Below, in pieces: positions 8,394 to 16,692 of a stretch of 64,000 bases of DNA (its first letter is position 1; each line of letters starts with the position of its first letter). The translations under genes were made by a program, and so were the position numbers. The stretch is from assembly GCF_027107535.1 (NCBI RefSeq), contig NZ_CP114283.1, positions 8,184,001 through 8,248,000 of the forward strand, read 5' to 3'. The notes beneath the pieces were generated by a model, which was not told the origin of the DNA, did not search any database, and saw nothing but the letters and a program-made list of their open reading frames with translations. The DNA is from Streptomyces aurantiacus (GTDB lineage Bacteria; Actinomycetota; Actinomycetes; Streptomycetales; Streptomycetaceae).

Positions 8394-9647
8394 TTACCCA
8401 GCCAGGGGCAAGGTAAGACCGTCTCTCGCCAGCACCCTGGCCAGCGACTCGACGACCTCGGGCTGATAGTCGCGTGCGGTGCCCAGCCGCAGCTCCTCCA
8501 GCGCCTTCAGGGGCCCGCCGGGGCCCGCTTCCCGGGCCTTCTCCTCGTAGGCGTTGACCGCTCTCACGATTCTGGCGCTGACGGGCTGTTCACGGTACGG
8601 GTCCGCCTGGCGTTCCACCACGACGGCGACCTCGGCGTCCACTCCCGTCTGGCGGACCACGGCCCCGCCGAGCAGGGCTATGCGCCGCTGGTCGGCGGGG
8701 GCGAGGGTGGCTGTGGCGCCGGCGGGCACGGGGTCGACGAGTGAGAGCTGGCCGATGTCGTGCATGAGGGCCGCGTACTCCAGAACGGTCAGCTCGGGTC
8801 CGGAGAGCCCCAGCTCACGGCCCACGGCCCGGCTGAGCGCCGCCACCCGCCGGGCGTGCCCGGCCGGGGTGTAGCCGGCGATCTCGGTGGCCCGCGCAAG
8901 GGAGGCGATGGTCTGCCGGTAGGTGGTCCGCACGGCCGCGTACCGCCGGAAGGACAGCTGCGTGAGCAGCAGCGGCAGGGAGAAGACGGGCAGCGCCCAC
9001 AGACCTGCGACGGCGACCGCGAGGGCCATCACGGCTCCGGTCGCGCAGACCGCCGACCCGATGCCGAGCGTGCCCCGCAGCTCGTCGCGCAGCAGCGGTC
9101 CGAAGGGCCACCGGGTCCGCGCGTGTGCCATGGCCGCGGCCAGCACGGCGTCCCACAGTGCGGTGAGCACGAGCAGCGCGACGACCAGCGCCGCGTACGA
9201 GGGCCCGCCCCCGGCCCATTCCTGGAGCCTGCCCCGGCCGTAGAGGGGCTGGAAGCAGACGGCGGCGAATCCGACGGTCAGGACGCGCCGGGTGAGATGG
9301 TCGGCGGTGGGTCCGCGGCCCTTGGCCACGTGCGGTACACAGCCCAGCAGGGAGGCGCCCGTGACCACGGCGACGATCTGGGGGACCCCGTCGTGGGTGG
9401 GGTGTCCGCCGTTCTCCCCGAGCAGCGCGTAGGCGAGGGCTCCGGCGGCGGCGAGCGGCGCCGACTCCCGCTCCTCGGCCCCGCTCCACCGGGCGAGCTC
9501 CCCCACGGCGATGAGCACCCCGAAGGCGAGCGCGGCTCCGCGCTCGTCGATGCCGTGCCACAGGGTGACGGCGAGGGCGAGGACGGCGAGAACCGCGGCG
9601 GCGGCCCGGACGAGCGTGAGGGCGAGCGGAGCGCGGGGGACGGTCAT
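8394..9647 (-). CDS. Membrane protein with degenerate HD domain
   Basis: The 417-residue protein has seven or eight hydrophobic segments in the first 250 residues, then a cytoplasmic HD-type domain. HARRVAALSRAVGRE and LMHDIGQLS keep the metal-binding HD pair, but the downstream GYP segment of HD-GYP phosphodiesterases is missing (ERQADPYREQP stands in its place). Its ATG overlaps the stop of the preceding full HD-GYP gene by 4 bases, so the pair is co-translated and may form a hetero-oligomer. The likely role is cyclic-di-GMP turnover or sensing. Catalytic activity is doubtful without the GYP loop. Confidence 0.85.
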   Translation of the reverse strand: MTVPRAPLALTLVRAAAAVLAVLALAVTLWHGIDERGAALAFGVLIAVGELARWSGAEERESAPLAAAGALAYALLGENGGHPTHDGVPQIVAVVTGASLLGCVPHVAKGRGPTADHLTRRVLTVGFAAVCFQPLYGRGRLQEWAGGGPSYAALVVALLVLTALWDAVLAAAMAHARTRWPFGPLLRDELRGTLGIGSAVCATGAVMALAVAVAGLWALPVFSLPLLLTQLSFRRYAAVRTTYRQTIASLARATEIAGYTPAGHARRVAALSRAVGRELGLSGPELTVLEYAALMHDIGQLSLVDPVPAGATATLAPADQRRIALLGGAVVRQTGVDAEVAVVVERQADPYREQPVSARIVRAVNAYEEKAREAGPGGPLKALEELRLGTARDYQPEVVESLARVLARDGLTLPLAG

Positions 9648-11038
9648 GTCCTGGGCCCGCCGACGGTTCCCCGACGGGTTTCCGGTCCGGCGGGAGCGTG
9701 CGGGGCCGGCACGCGGGGCTCGGCGTGCGGCGGTGTCTCGTCCGCCGTCACCACCGGGTGCCATCCCTGCCGGACGAGAGCCCGCACGAACGCCTCCACC
9801 ATCCGCGGATCGAACTGCGCCCCGGCACACCGCTCCAGCTCCTCCAGCGCCACCGCGACGGGCCGGGCCCGCCGGTACGACCGGGTCGACGTCATCGCGT
9901 CGAAGGCGTCGGCCACCGCCACCACCCGGGCGAACTCCGGAATCTGGCCCCCCTTCAGCCCGTACGGGTAACCGCTCCCGTCGAGCCGTTCGTGGTGGTG
10001 GAGGATCGCCGACCGGGCCTCCCCGAGGAATCCGATACCCCGGACCATCTCGTGCCCGTACTCGGGGTGCAGCTCGATCACCCGGCGTTCCTCGGGTGTC
10101 AGCGGCCCGTCCTTGCGCAGCAGCCGGGTGGGAACCCCGAGCTTGCCCACGTCGTGCAGGATCCCGGCGAACCTGAGCACCTCGGCCCGTTCGTCGTCCA
10201 TGCCCAGTTCACGCGCGATCATCATCGACGCCTGCCCCACCCGCTCACTGTGCCCGCGCGTGTAGCCGTCCTTGATGTCGACGGCCTGCACGAGCGCCCG
10301 GATGGTCGCCCGGTGGGCGGCCCGCTCCCGGTGGTACTGCGCGAACACCCACCACGACACGTACATCGGCAGCAGTACGAGCAGCGCCGCGGCCGGCCCG
10401 TACGGGCTGCGCCAGAGCACGGCCATCATCAGTCCGGCGAGCCCGTGCACGACGACGGGGGCGAGCGAGCGCAGGAACAGTCCGCGCCATGCGGCCCGTA
10501 CCGGCACCCGCTCGGCGAGCGCCAGGATCCCCCCGTCGAGCAGGGTCAGGGTCGCGCAGAACGCCACCACGGCCGCCCCGGCGGTCACGAGGGCGTAGGG
10601 AAAGTCGGAGGTGACGACCGCGTCCCGCCCGCCCAGTGCCCAGTGGACCTGCGAGGCGGCCCACGCGGCGAGCGCCAGTTGCGCGGCCCGCCACACCCGT
10701 CGCAGCCACCGCGGCCGCTGCTCGACCCGGGCCAGCAGCGCCCCCGGCAACGGCACGAGCGCCGCGGCGGGCGGGGGCAGCAGGAAGGCCGCGGCCAGCA
10801 TCACCGGCGTGTGCCACCTGAGAGAGGCCCCGGAGTCGCCCGGGCCCCCGGTGCCCTCGGGCTTGTGGTCACCCCTGAAGCGGCTTCCGGCGAGCAGTTC
10901 GCATCCCGCGCAGAGTGCCGCGAACAGCGCCACGGCTCCCCACGGGGCGTGGGTCGCCGAAACCGGCACGGCACAGAGGACCGCGCCGAGTGCGGTGCAG
11001 GCGACGTAGACACGCGCCCACGGCGGAACAGACCGCAT
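9644..11038 (-). CDS. Membrane-bound HD-GYP domain protein (probable c-di-GMP phosphodiesterase)
   Basis: An N-terminal membrane region with about seven helices (first 240 residues) precedes a complete HD-GYP domain. GHSERV, LHDVGKLG, HPEYG, HHHERLDGSGYP and VADAFDAMTS are all present, which are the metal ligands and the GYP loop. The family hydrolyses cyclic di-GMP, which in Streptomyces controls sporulation through BldD and WhiG/RsiG. The start MRSVPPWARV has GGGAGGGG 7 bases upstream. The frame stays open for 201 more codons upstream, but those are 78-bp periodic repeats and are probably non-coding. It heads a two-gene operon with the degenerate HD protein and resembles the HdgA/HdgB pair of S. 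venezuelae. Confidence 0.9.
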   Translation of the reverse strand: MRSVPPWARVYVACTALGAVLCAVPVSATHAPWGAVALFAALCAGCELLAGSRFRGDHKPEGTGGPGDSGASLRWHTPVMLAAAFLLPPPAAALVPLPGALLARVEQRPRWLRRVWRAAQLALAAWAASQVHWALGGRDAVVTSDFPYALVTAGAAVVAFCATLTLLDGGILALAERVPVRAAWRGLFLRSLAPVVVHGLAGLMMAVLWRSPYGPAAALLVLLPMYVSWWVFAQYHRERAAHRATIRALVQAVDIKDGYTRGHSERVGQASMMIARELGMDDERAEVLRFAGILHDVGKLGVPTRLLRKDGPLTPEERRVIELHPEYGHEMVRGIGFLGEARSAILHHHERLDGSGYPYGLKGGQIPEFARVVAVADAFDAMTSTRSYRRARPVAVALEELERCAGAQFDPRMVEAFVRALVRQGWHPVVTADETPPHAEPRVPAPHAPAGPETRRGTVGGPRT

Positions 11039-11739
11039 GGCGCTCCCCTCCCGGTGGCCCGGACTCGTTGTGCCGACCGGGCAGGCCCGCCCGGCACAAG
11101 CCCCGTACAGGCTTCGGGACATGGACGATAGGACGGCCGGGCGCGGCCCGGGGCGGGCATCGGGCGATTGGTTGGGCGGCGGGCAGCAGATTCGCCCGTT
11201 CGAGTGAGCCGTGCGCTCGTGCGAGGCCGCGAGCGCCTGTACGGCCGGACGCTCGTACGAGCCCACACGTCGCCGCACGGCCCGACGCCCGTGCGGGACG
11301 ACCCGAGCTCGGGCGTGACCGACCGCCGCTCTCGTGCACGCCCCGAGCTCGTACGAGGCCGCATGCCCCACCGCACGGCCCGAGGATCTGCGGGATGGAC
11401 CGGGGGTCGTGCGGGGCAGGCCCGCAGGTTGTACGAGGCCACGCGCCCCGCGCGGCCCAACGGTCCTACGGAGCGGTCCGAAGCTCGTACGGGGCAGGTC
11501 CGGGACCTGTACGAGGCCACACGCCCCGCGCGGCCCGACGCCCGTAACGCGACCGCGCCGGCCTCCTGCGGGGCAGGCCCGAGGGTTGTTCGGGCCACAC
11601 GCCCCGCGCGGCCCGACGCCCGTCCGAGACGGCGCCCGCACCCGTGCGGGGCCACTTGCTCCTGCGCGGCCGTGCCCTCAGCGGGCCGGGTCGTGGCCGC
11701 CGCGAATGCCCTGTCGGTGCAGTGCGTCCCGCCGGCGGG
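11039..11739. other. Long intergenic region above the HD-GYP gene
   Basis: These 700 bases separate the HD-GYP gene from the roadblock locus. Apart from the repeats listed separately and the HD-GYP ribosome binding site, I see no gene. Open frames exist in several phases, but they reflect the G+C content and the triplet-multiple repeat length. Confidence 0.6.
11210..11650. repeat. Degenerate tandem repeats, period about 78 bp
   Basis: A unit of the form (GGGGCAGGCCCG)-(GTACGAGGCCAC)-(GCCCCGCGCGGCCC)-(GACGCCCGT) recurs. GTACGAGGCC starts at 11351, 11431 and 11509, with a divergent copy near 11588 and a weaker one near 11250. Spacing is 80, 78 and about 79 bases. The three right-hand copies are the best conserved. 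The repeat runs in the untranslated region of the HD-GYP operon on the minus strand. Confidence 0.75.
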
Positions 11740-12129
11740 TCACTGCGCCACGTCGGCCGCGAGTGCCTGGTTCAGTTGCTCCACCGTGGCGGGCGACTCC
11801 CGTTGGAACGCGGCGATGTCGAGGCCGTCGTCGCCCATGACGGTCAGCAGTGCCCGGTCGCCGACGGCCATCACGATGACGTGCCCGGAGCCGCACCTGG
11901 CCACCACCTCGCGCAGCGCGCCGACACCGGCCTGGTCGGCCATGCGGCGTCCCACACCGAGGGTCGCCGCGGCGAGCGCGGCGACCGACTCGGCGTGGAC
12001 GGAGTCCGTGTCGGCGACGACCAGGAGTCCGTCCGCCGTGGACAGAACGCTCTCGGAGACCCCCATGACCCGGTCGCGCAGCGAGATCAGGATCTCGGTG
12101 AGGGGATTGGGCGGCGGCTTCTCGCTCAT
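11740..12129 (-). CDS. Roadblock/LC7-domain protein
   Basis: The 129-residue protein starts MSEKPPPNPLTEIL with AAGGAG 6 bases upstream. The fold signature is a central VSESVLSTADGLLVVADT strand pair, the helix ESVAALAAATLGVGRRMADQ, and hydrophobic strands GHVIVMAVGDRALLTVMG, typical of bacterial roadblock (MglB-like) proteins that bind small GTPases. In Streptomyces such proteins usually sit in conservons with a histidine kinase, a DUF742 protein and a GTPase. None of these is adjacent here. It is the last gene of a four-gene minus-strand operon. Confidence 0.85.
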   Translation of the reverse strand: MSEKPPPNPLTEILISLRDRVMGVSESVLSTADGLLVVADTDSVHAESVAALAAATLGVGRRMADQAGVGALREVVARCGSGHVIVMAVGDRALLTVMGDDGLDIAAFQRESPATVEQLNQALAADVAQ

Positions 12130-12178
12130 GGGGCTCCTTGCTGCGGGCATGTGTGGTCGTGGTGCGGTCCGAACGGCG

Positions 12179-12859
12179 TCAGTCAGGTTCCGGAAGTGCT
12201 CTCAGGCCCCGGCGGACTCGGCGCAGCATGTCGATGGAGGGCTGGTCGGCGGCGAGTTGCTCGGCCGACAGCGGGGGCATGGCGAACGGCGGCGCCCCGG
12301 CGGACCCGCCGTCCGCGTCCGGTCCGGCGCCGGCCCGCGCCGCCTCGCCCCGCACGGGCAGCGAAGGCTTGTCCGCCGCCGGGGCACCGGAAGACGCGGA
12401 GGCCGAGCCCCGACCGTCGGTCGCCCCCTCCGGCCCAGGACCCGATCCGGCACCGGCGCCCGATTCAGGCACCGCCCCGACGCCCGGCCCCGTCGCGGGG
12501 TCCGGTTCTGGAGCGGGGTCCTGCACTGGCGCCGGGTTCGGCTCCGGTTCGGACTCCGACTCCGCTCCCGGTTCGGGCTCCGGTCCCGGCTCGGACTCCG
12601 GTCCCGGCTCGGACTCCGGCTCCGGCTCCGGCTCCGGAATGATCTCCGGACTCGGCCCGCCGTCCGGTTCCGGCCCTGGCTCCGGATGCGGCCCGGTCTC
12701 CGGCTCAGGCACGGTCTCCCGCCCCGGCGCCGCCGCCTGCCCAGGCTCCTGCCCCGGCCCGTCCCCCGCTGCTCGTGTCCGGCGTTTCGCGGTGCGCCCC
12801 GGTTCGGCGTCCGTGCCCCGTCGGCGGCGCTGCGCCGCCCGACGTCTGCTTGAGCTCAC
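12179..12859 (-). CDS. Glu/Pro-rich protein with conserved-looking C-terminal helix
   Basis: The 226-residue product has three parts. The start is basic ([15 protein letters not shown]). The middle of roughly 100 residues is made of EPEP, EPGPES and similar units. The compact C-terminus is [31 protein letters not shown], an amphipathic helix. The GTG start overlaps the stop of the DUF4388 gene by 4 bases (GTGA), the same coupling used elsewhere in this operon, which argues for a separate gene rather than a frameshifted tail. The middle looks intrinsically disordered and acidic, and could act as a spacer holding the C-terminal helix for a partner. No known family is recognised. Confidence 0.62.
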   Translation of the reverse strand: MSSSRRRAAQRRRRGTDAEPGRTAKRRTRAAGDGPGQEPGQAAAPGRETVPEPETGPHPEPGPEPDGGPSPEIIPEPEPEPESEPGPESEPGPEPEPGAESESEPEPNPAPVQDPAPEPDPATGPGVGAVPESGAGAGSGPGPEGATDGRGSASASSGAPAADKPSLPVRGEAARAGAGPDADGGSAGAPPFAMPPLSAEQLAADQPSIDMLRRVRRGLRALPEPD

Positions 12860-13779
12860 AGGCCCCCTTGCCCCCAGCTTTTCCCCGCGGGAAAGGTGCC
12901 CGCGCCTCGTCCCTCGGCGGACCCCTTGCCCGACGGGCTCTCCCGTGCCCGGCCGCCCCCCGCCCGCGAGGCACCTCCAGGTGTACGCCTCGGCAGCGGC
13001 GCGGCCTTCGCGGCGGGCGCGGCCGACCCGTTCGGTGTCTGCGTCACGGCGGCGTCCCGGCCGGGCAGTACGCGCGGCGCGGTGCTCGGCCGCCCGCCGG
13101 TCGGCCCGCCCGCCTCCCACCGGATGAGTTCCAGCGCTTCCAGACGGGTCAGGTCCAGCATGACCGCGTACAGGCCGCGTCCGAGCACGAAGGACATGTC
13201 CCGCGCGGTACGGCGTCCGTTGACGGCGCTCAGTACGGAAAGGTGGCGGTGCGGCAGCCCATGGCGCTGTCCGGCGTCGGGAGCGGGCCGGACCCGGGCG
13301 AGCTCCCCCGGTGACCCCCAGGGGCCGGCCAGCCGTGCGATCCGCCGCGTGGTCTCCTCGGTCAGCCGCCGGGGCTCCACACCGGGCCCGGCGAGGAGAG
13401 TCGGCTCCGGGTCGCCCAGCGTCCAGCCGCCGGGCGGGCCCAGCGCCATGGCGAAGGCCGCGTCGAACACGGCCGCCGTGCACACGATCTCCAGTTCGGC
13501 GGCGCCGACCAGGCCGGCGTCCACCAGATGCCCGCCGAGACGGTCCGTGTCGCGCTGCGCCGCACAGGCGGCCAGCCAGGCCTCGTCGTCGATGCGGCCC
13601 GATGTGAGCAGCACCGACGTGGCGGTCGGCGCGCCCGGCGACTCGACCGCGCCGATCAGCCCGTCCCTCAGGTGAATCGTTCCGCCGGGGGAACCGGAGA
13701 CCCGCACGGTGCCGCTGTAGCCCTCTTCGCGCAGACTCTGCAGCAGCGCGGGCAGGTTGCGTGCAGCGGCTGCCGTCAT
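12856..13779 (-). CDS. DUF4388 (PATAN-like) domain protein
   Basis: The 307-residue protein begins [37 protein letters not shown], the strand-rich DUF4388/PATAN pattern also found in TtgA-like and gliding-associated regulators. It continues with a helical region ([19 protein letters not shown]) and a low-complexity tail. It overlaps the upstream roadblock-like gene by 4 bases and the downstream Glu/Pro-rich gene by 4 bases, so all are made together. DUF4388 domains are thought to mediate protein contacts in signalling. No enzymatic motif is seen. Confidence 0.78.
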   Translation of the reverse strand: MTAAAARNLPALLQSLREEGYSGTVRVSGSPGGTIHLRDGLIGAVESPGAPTATSVLLTSGRIDDEAWLAACAAQRDTDRLGGHLVDAGLVGAAELEIVCTAAVFDAAFAMALGPPGGWTLGDPEPTLLAGPGVEPRRLTEETTRRIARLAGPWGSPGELARVRPAPDAGQRHGLPHRHLSVLSAVNGRRTARDMSFVLGRGLYAVMLDLTRLEALELIRWEAGGPTGGRPSTAPRVLPGRDAAVTQTPNGSAAPAAKAAPLPRRTPGGASRAGGGRARESPSGKGSAEGRGAGTFPAGKSWGQGGL

Positions 13780-14141
13780 GCGAGCACCTCGGCGACCCGG
13801 TCGCCGAGACTGCGTGTGGCGAGCGCCAGGTTGGCGCGCTCCCGGTCCATGCCCGCGGCCAGCAGCAGCGGGTCACCGGCCGGCCGGGGGACGGAGAGCA
13901 GCACCTGATGACGCAGCCTGCTGGTGGTGACCACGCTCTCCAACTCCCCCTCGGCGCCCGCCCGTCCCAGCCGTTCGGCGATGAGGGCGACGAGTTCGGC
14001 GCACTCCGCGCCGTCCCCCGCCTCGTCGGCGTCCCCGGCCACCCCGTAGGTGAGACCGGTGACCGCGTCGACCAGGGCGACGCCGGTGACTCCGGGGGAA
14101 TCGAGGAGCCGGGCCAGTGAGGCACCTACGGCGGTCGTCAT
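13776..14141 (-). CDS. Roadblock-like small protein, first gene of the operon
   Basis: The 121-residue protein follows the same pattern as the divergent gene across the promoter region: [32 protein letters not shown], a helix [14 protein letters not shown], strands [17 protein letters not shown], and an end helix [19 protein letters not shown]. The near-identical ending of the divergent neighbour (RSNLALARHSLKRIESGL) shows the two are paralogues. The fold is roadblock-like by this pattern. It leads the operon with the DUF4388, Glu/Pro-rich and second roadblock genes. Confidence 0.78.
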   Translation of the reverse strand: MTTAVGASLARLLDSPGVTGVALVDAVTGLTYGVAGDADEAGDGAECAELVALIAERLGRAGAEGELESVVTTSRLRHQVLLSVPRPAGDPLLLAAGMDRERANLALATRSLGDRVAEVLA

Positions 14142-14301
14142 TTCCCGTTTCCCCCTTCACGTCCGGACGTCGCACAGTACTTTGAGCTTCAACTTACGCA
14201 ACAGGCTACAAAGTTGATGTTTTGTGGCGCACAAGTCGCTTGTGTTCGATCGTAGTTGTACGGACAACGACCGGTCAGCGTCACTGAGGAATTGGGGCAA
14301 C

Positions 14302-14667
14302 ATGAACATCGAGACCGCGCTCAAGGAAGCCATGGCCGTGGACGGCGCCCTCGGCGTCGCCCTCGTCGACTACGACAGCGGCATGTCGCTCGGCACGCTC
14401 GGCGGCGGGCCGTCGCTCGACCTGGAACTCGCGGCGGCGGGCAACACGGAGGTGGTGCGCGCGAAGATGCGCACGCTGTCCTCGCTCGCCATGGACGACG
14501 CCATCGAGGACATCCTGATCACGCTGGGCAGGCAGTACCACCTGATACGCCCGCTCACCACCAGCGGCGGAACGCTCTTCCTCTACCTCGCGCTGGACCG
14601 GGCCCGCAGCAACCTGGCGCTCGCCCGGCACAGCCTGAAGAGGATCGAGAGCGGGCTGGAGGTCTGA
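14302..14667 (+). CDS. Roadblock-like small protein, divergent paralogue
   Basis: The 121-residue protein starts MNIETALKEAMAVDGALGVALVDYDSGMSLG and ends DRARSNLALARHSLKRIESGLEV. It shares strand order and end helix with the divergently transcribed 121-residue protein. GAGGA lies upstream of the ATG. It is transcribed alone and closed by a hairpin terminator. The roadblock fold suggests dimerisation or partnering with a GTPase. No GTPase is in the window except RsgA, which belongs to another system. Confidence 0.8.
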   Translation: MNIETALKEAMAVDGALGVALVDYDSGMSLGTLGGGPSLDLELAAAGNTEVVRAKMRTLSSLAMDDAIEDILITLGRQYHLIRPLTTSGGTLFLYLALDRARSNLALARHSLKRIESGLEV

Positions 14668-14681
14668 CACCGCTCCCAGGA

Positions 14682-14707
14682 GCCGGACCGGGGACGACCG
14701 GTCCGGC
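14682..14707 (+). terminator. Hairpin terminator
   Basis: Arms GCCGGACCGG and CCGGTCCGGC (10 bp, perfect) enclose a 6-base loop just past the roadblock gene, between convergent genes. It has no T-run, which is usual for Streptomyces. Confidence 0.6.
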
Positions 14708-14775
14708 GCCGGGACGCCCGGCCCTCGACCGGCCACCCGACGGGTCGTCACCGACCGTCGGGCGGACGGGAGTCG

Positions 14776-15093
14776 TCAGCCTTCGGCGGCGGCACCGCGG
14801 ACGTCGGTGGCCGTGATCTCGTGCTCGGGCACGGCCTGCCCGGAGCGGATCAGCTCGATGCGGCCCATGACCTTCGACCGCAGGTCGGTCGGCACGTCGT
14901 CCTGACCGCAGCACCGCTTGACCAGCTTCTTCACGGCCTGCTCCAGGCCGTACTTCTCAAGGCACGGGGAGCACTCCTCGAAGTGCACCTCGAACTTCGT
15001 GCAGTCCGCGTCGGGCATCTCGTGGTCGAGGAACTCGTAGAGATGATCGAGTACTTCACTGCAGTCCGTCTCGTGCGGCTCTCCGCAGCTCAT
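14776..15093 (-). CDS. rsrA: Zinc-containing redox-sensitive anti-sigma factor RsrA
   Basis: The 105-residue ZAS protein binds SigR in the reduced state and releases it when thiols oxidise. Cys3, Cys11, the HFEECSPC segment (His-X3-Cys-X2-Cys) and KRCCGQ match the zinc and trigger-disulphide cysteines of S. coelicolor RsrA, and the length is the same. Its ATG overlaps the sigR stop by 4 bases, so sensor and sigma factor are made in balance. Confidence 0.96.
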
Positions 15094-15770
15094 GAGCCCG
15101 AGCCTTTCGTTCCGTCCGACTCTCCGGCGCCCGCCGGGACCAGGCCGCGGTCCTTGGCGTAGTCCTCGAGCATGCCGCGCAACTGACGGCGGCCCCGGTG
15201 CAGCCGGGACATCACCGTACCGATGGGTGTCCCCATGATGTCCGCGATCTCCTTGTACGCAAAGCCCTCGACGTCCGCGAGATAGACGGCGATGCGGAAT
15301 TCCTCGGGGATCGCCTGCAGAGCTTCCTTGACGTCCGAGTCGGGCAGGTGGTCGAGCGCCTGCGACTCGGCGGAGCGCAGACCGGTCGACATGTGCGACT
15401 CGGCACGCGCGAGCTGCCAGTCCTCGATCTCCTCGGCGCCGGAGCGCTGGGGCTCGCGCTGCTTCTTGCGGTACGAGTTGATGAAGGTGTTGGTGAGGAT
15501 CCTGTACAGCCACGCCTTGAGGTTGGTGCCCTCGCGGAACTGGTGGAAGGACGCGTACGCCTTCGCGTACGTCTCCTGCACCAGGTCCTCGGCGTCGGCC
15601 GGGTTCCGCGTCATGCGCAGCGCGGCCGAGTACATCTGGTCGAGGAACTCCAGCGCGTCCCGCTCGAAGCGCGCACTGCGCTCGGCGGTCGACTCACTGC
15701 TGCCCGTGTCCTCGGGCTGCTCCGCCTGGCCGTTTTCGGTCCCTGCGTCGGTCCCTGTGACCGGACCCAC
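15090..15770 (-). CDS. sigR: ECF sigma factor SigR (thiol-oxidative stress)
   Basis: SigR directs transcription of thioredoxin, mycothiol and protein-quality genes under disulphide stress. Region 2 ([19 protein letters not shown], then [20 protein letters not shown]) and region 4 ([32 protein letters not shown]) are clear. The GTG start ([14 protein letters not shown]) gives 226 residues, close to S. coelicolor SigR. The frame continues upstream without a stop to an ATG at 15956 (62 more residues), which agrees with the longer unstable SigR' isoform known from S. coelicolor. Regulation is by rsrA and by the self-recognised promoter upstream. Confidence 0.95.
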
Positions 15771-15985
15771 CTCCTCCAGAGTCTGGGCGGGGCCGAAACC
15801 GGTCCCACCTGAATCGGAGAATAGACGACCGGCGGTCGCGGCGGCTTGCCGATCCGGTCCGCCCGCCGCCCGAACAGGCGCGGTCTTCGCCGCGGACAGC
15901 ACGGACCACTCCAGGTCAGCGCTGCTGCTACGGCTCGGGCAGATGGTCGAACCCATGCGGCGGACTTCCTCTCGTACGACTTCTC

Positions 15986-16004
15986 ACAGCACGCTCCGTG
16001 CTGT
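15986..16004 (-). other. Short perfect hairpin in the sigR leader
   Basis: Arms ACAGCACG and CGTGCTGT (8 bp) surround a 3-base loop, about 12 bases inside the transcript expected from the sigR-type promoter and about 30 bases before the long-form start. It could affect translation or stability of the induced message. Confidence 0.4.
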
Positions 16005-16015
16005 CTGATCCGCAC

Positions 16016-16041
16016 AACAGTGCTCCGGGGCTCGGCATTCC
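16016..16041 (-). promoter_or_regulatory. SigR-dependent promoter of sigR (p2 type)
   Basis: On the minus strand GGAAT (-35) is followed after exactly 18 bases by GTT (-10), the published consensus of SigR promoters. It lies 60 bases before the long SigR' start, as expected for positive autoregulation. Confidence 0.85.
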
Positions 16042-16046
16042 CCGGC

Positions 16047-16691
16047 TCATCCGAGTGACGAGGTCCACATCAGGACACCGTCCGTGACGGTCCGCAGGGA
16101 CTGGTCCTGATCGACCGGGGCACGCTTCGGGACGGCGAACCCGTGATCGCCGTAGGGCACCTCCACGAGCTCGTACGAGCCCGCCGGGAACTCCTCGGGC
16201 CTGCCGAAGGGGTCGTTGCCGCCCTGGACGACGAGCGTGGGCACCCCCGCTCCCAGCAGTTCACCGGCGCGGGACTTCTCCGGCCTGCCCGGCGGGTGCA
16301 GGGGGAAGCTGAGCGCGAGGACGGCGTGGGCACCCAGTTCTGCGGCCGTGCGGCAGGCGACCCGGGCCCCGGCGCTGCGTCCGCCGGCGACGACGGGGAG
16401 CCCGGGCTTCGCGACCAGGGGCCACAGGCCCCGCCACCCGGCGTCCAGCGTCCTGGGGGCGGGCGCCAGCTTCTTGCCCGCCACCCGCCAGGGCTGTTCC
16501 ACGAGGGCCACGGTCACACCGTGGCCGGGCAGAGCGGCGGCGAGGGCCCGGAGGTCGCGTGCCTCGATCCCGCCCCCGGCGCCGTGGCTGACGGCGAGCA
16601 CCAGCCGTGCCTTCTTCGCCCGGTGCCAGGTGACGCGGGCCGTCCCCGCGTCGGTGTCGACCGTTTCGATGATCTCCGTCACATGCGTCAC
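16047..16691 (-). CDS. Alpha/beta-hydrolase fold protein (KANL3/Tex30-like)
   Basis: The 214-residue single-domain protein has AVSHGAGGG (oxyanion region), the nucleophile elbow GGRSAGARVA (Gly-X-Ser-X-Gly), and a late GDHGF supplying the catalytic His. It resembles small dienelactone-hydrolase-like proteins annotated only as alpha/beta hydrolases. The substrate is unknown. A GTG start one base past the SRAP stop was used, so the two genes are probably cotranscribed. The sigR promoter lies just beyond its end. Confidence 0.82.
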   Translation of the reverse strand: MTHVTEIIETVDTDAGTARVTWHRAKKARLVLAVSHGAGGGIEARDLRALAAALPGHGVTVALVEQPWRVAGKKLAPAPRTLDAGWRGLWPLVAKPGLPVVAGGRSAGARVACRTAAELGAHAVLALSFPLHPPGRPEKSRAGELLGAGVPTLVVQGGNDPFGRPEEFPAGSYELVEVPYGDHGFAVPKRAPVDQDQSLRTVTDGVLMWTSSLG

Positions 16692-16692
16692 A

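Noticed and set aside
9644..11641. A 665-residue HD-GYP protein starting far upstream
   Set aside because: The extra 201 codons are made of 78-bp DNA repeats, while an internal ATG has an excellent ribosome binding site directly before the first membrane helix.
12179..13779. A frameshift joining the DUF4388 protein to the Glu/Pro-rich tail
   Set aside because: The second frame begins with a GTG that overlaps the stop by 4 bases (GTGA), the same coupling as between other genes of the operon. Two genes explain the data without a sequence error.
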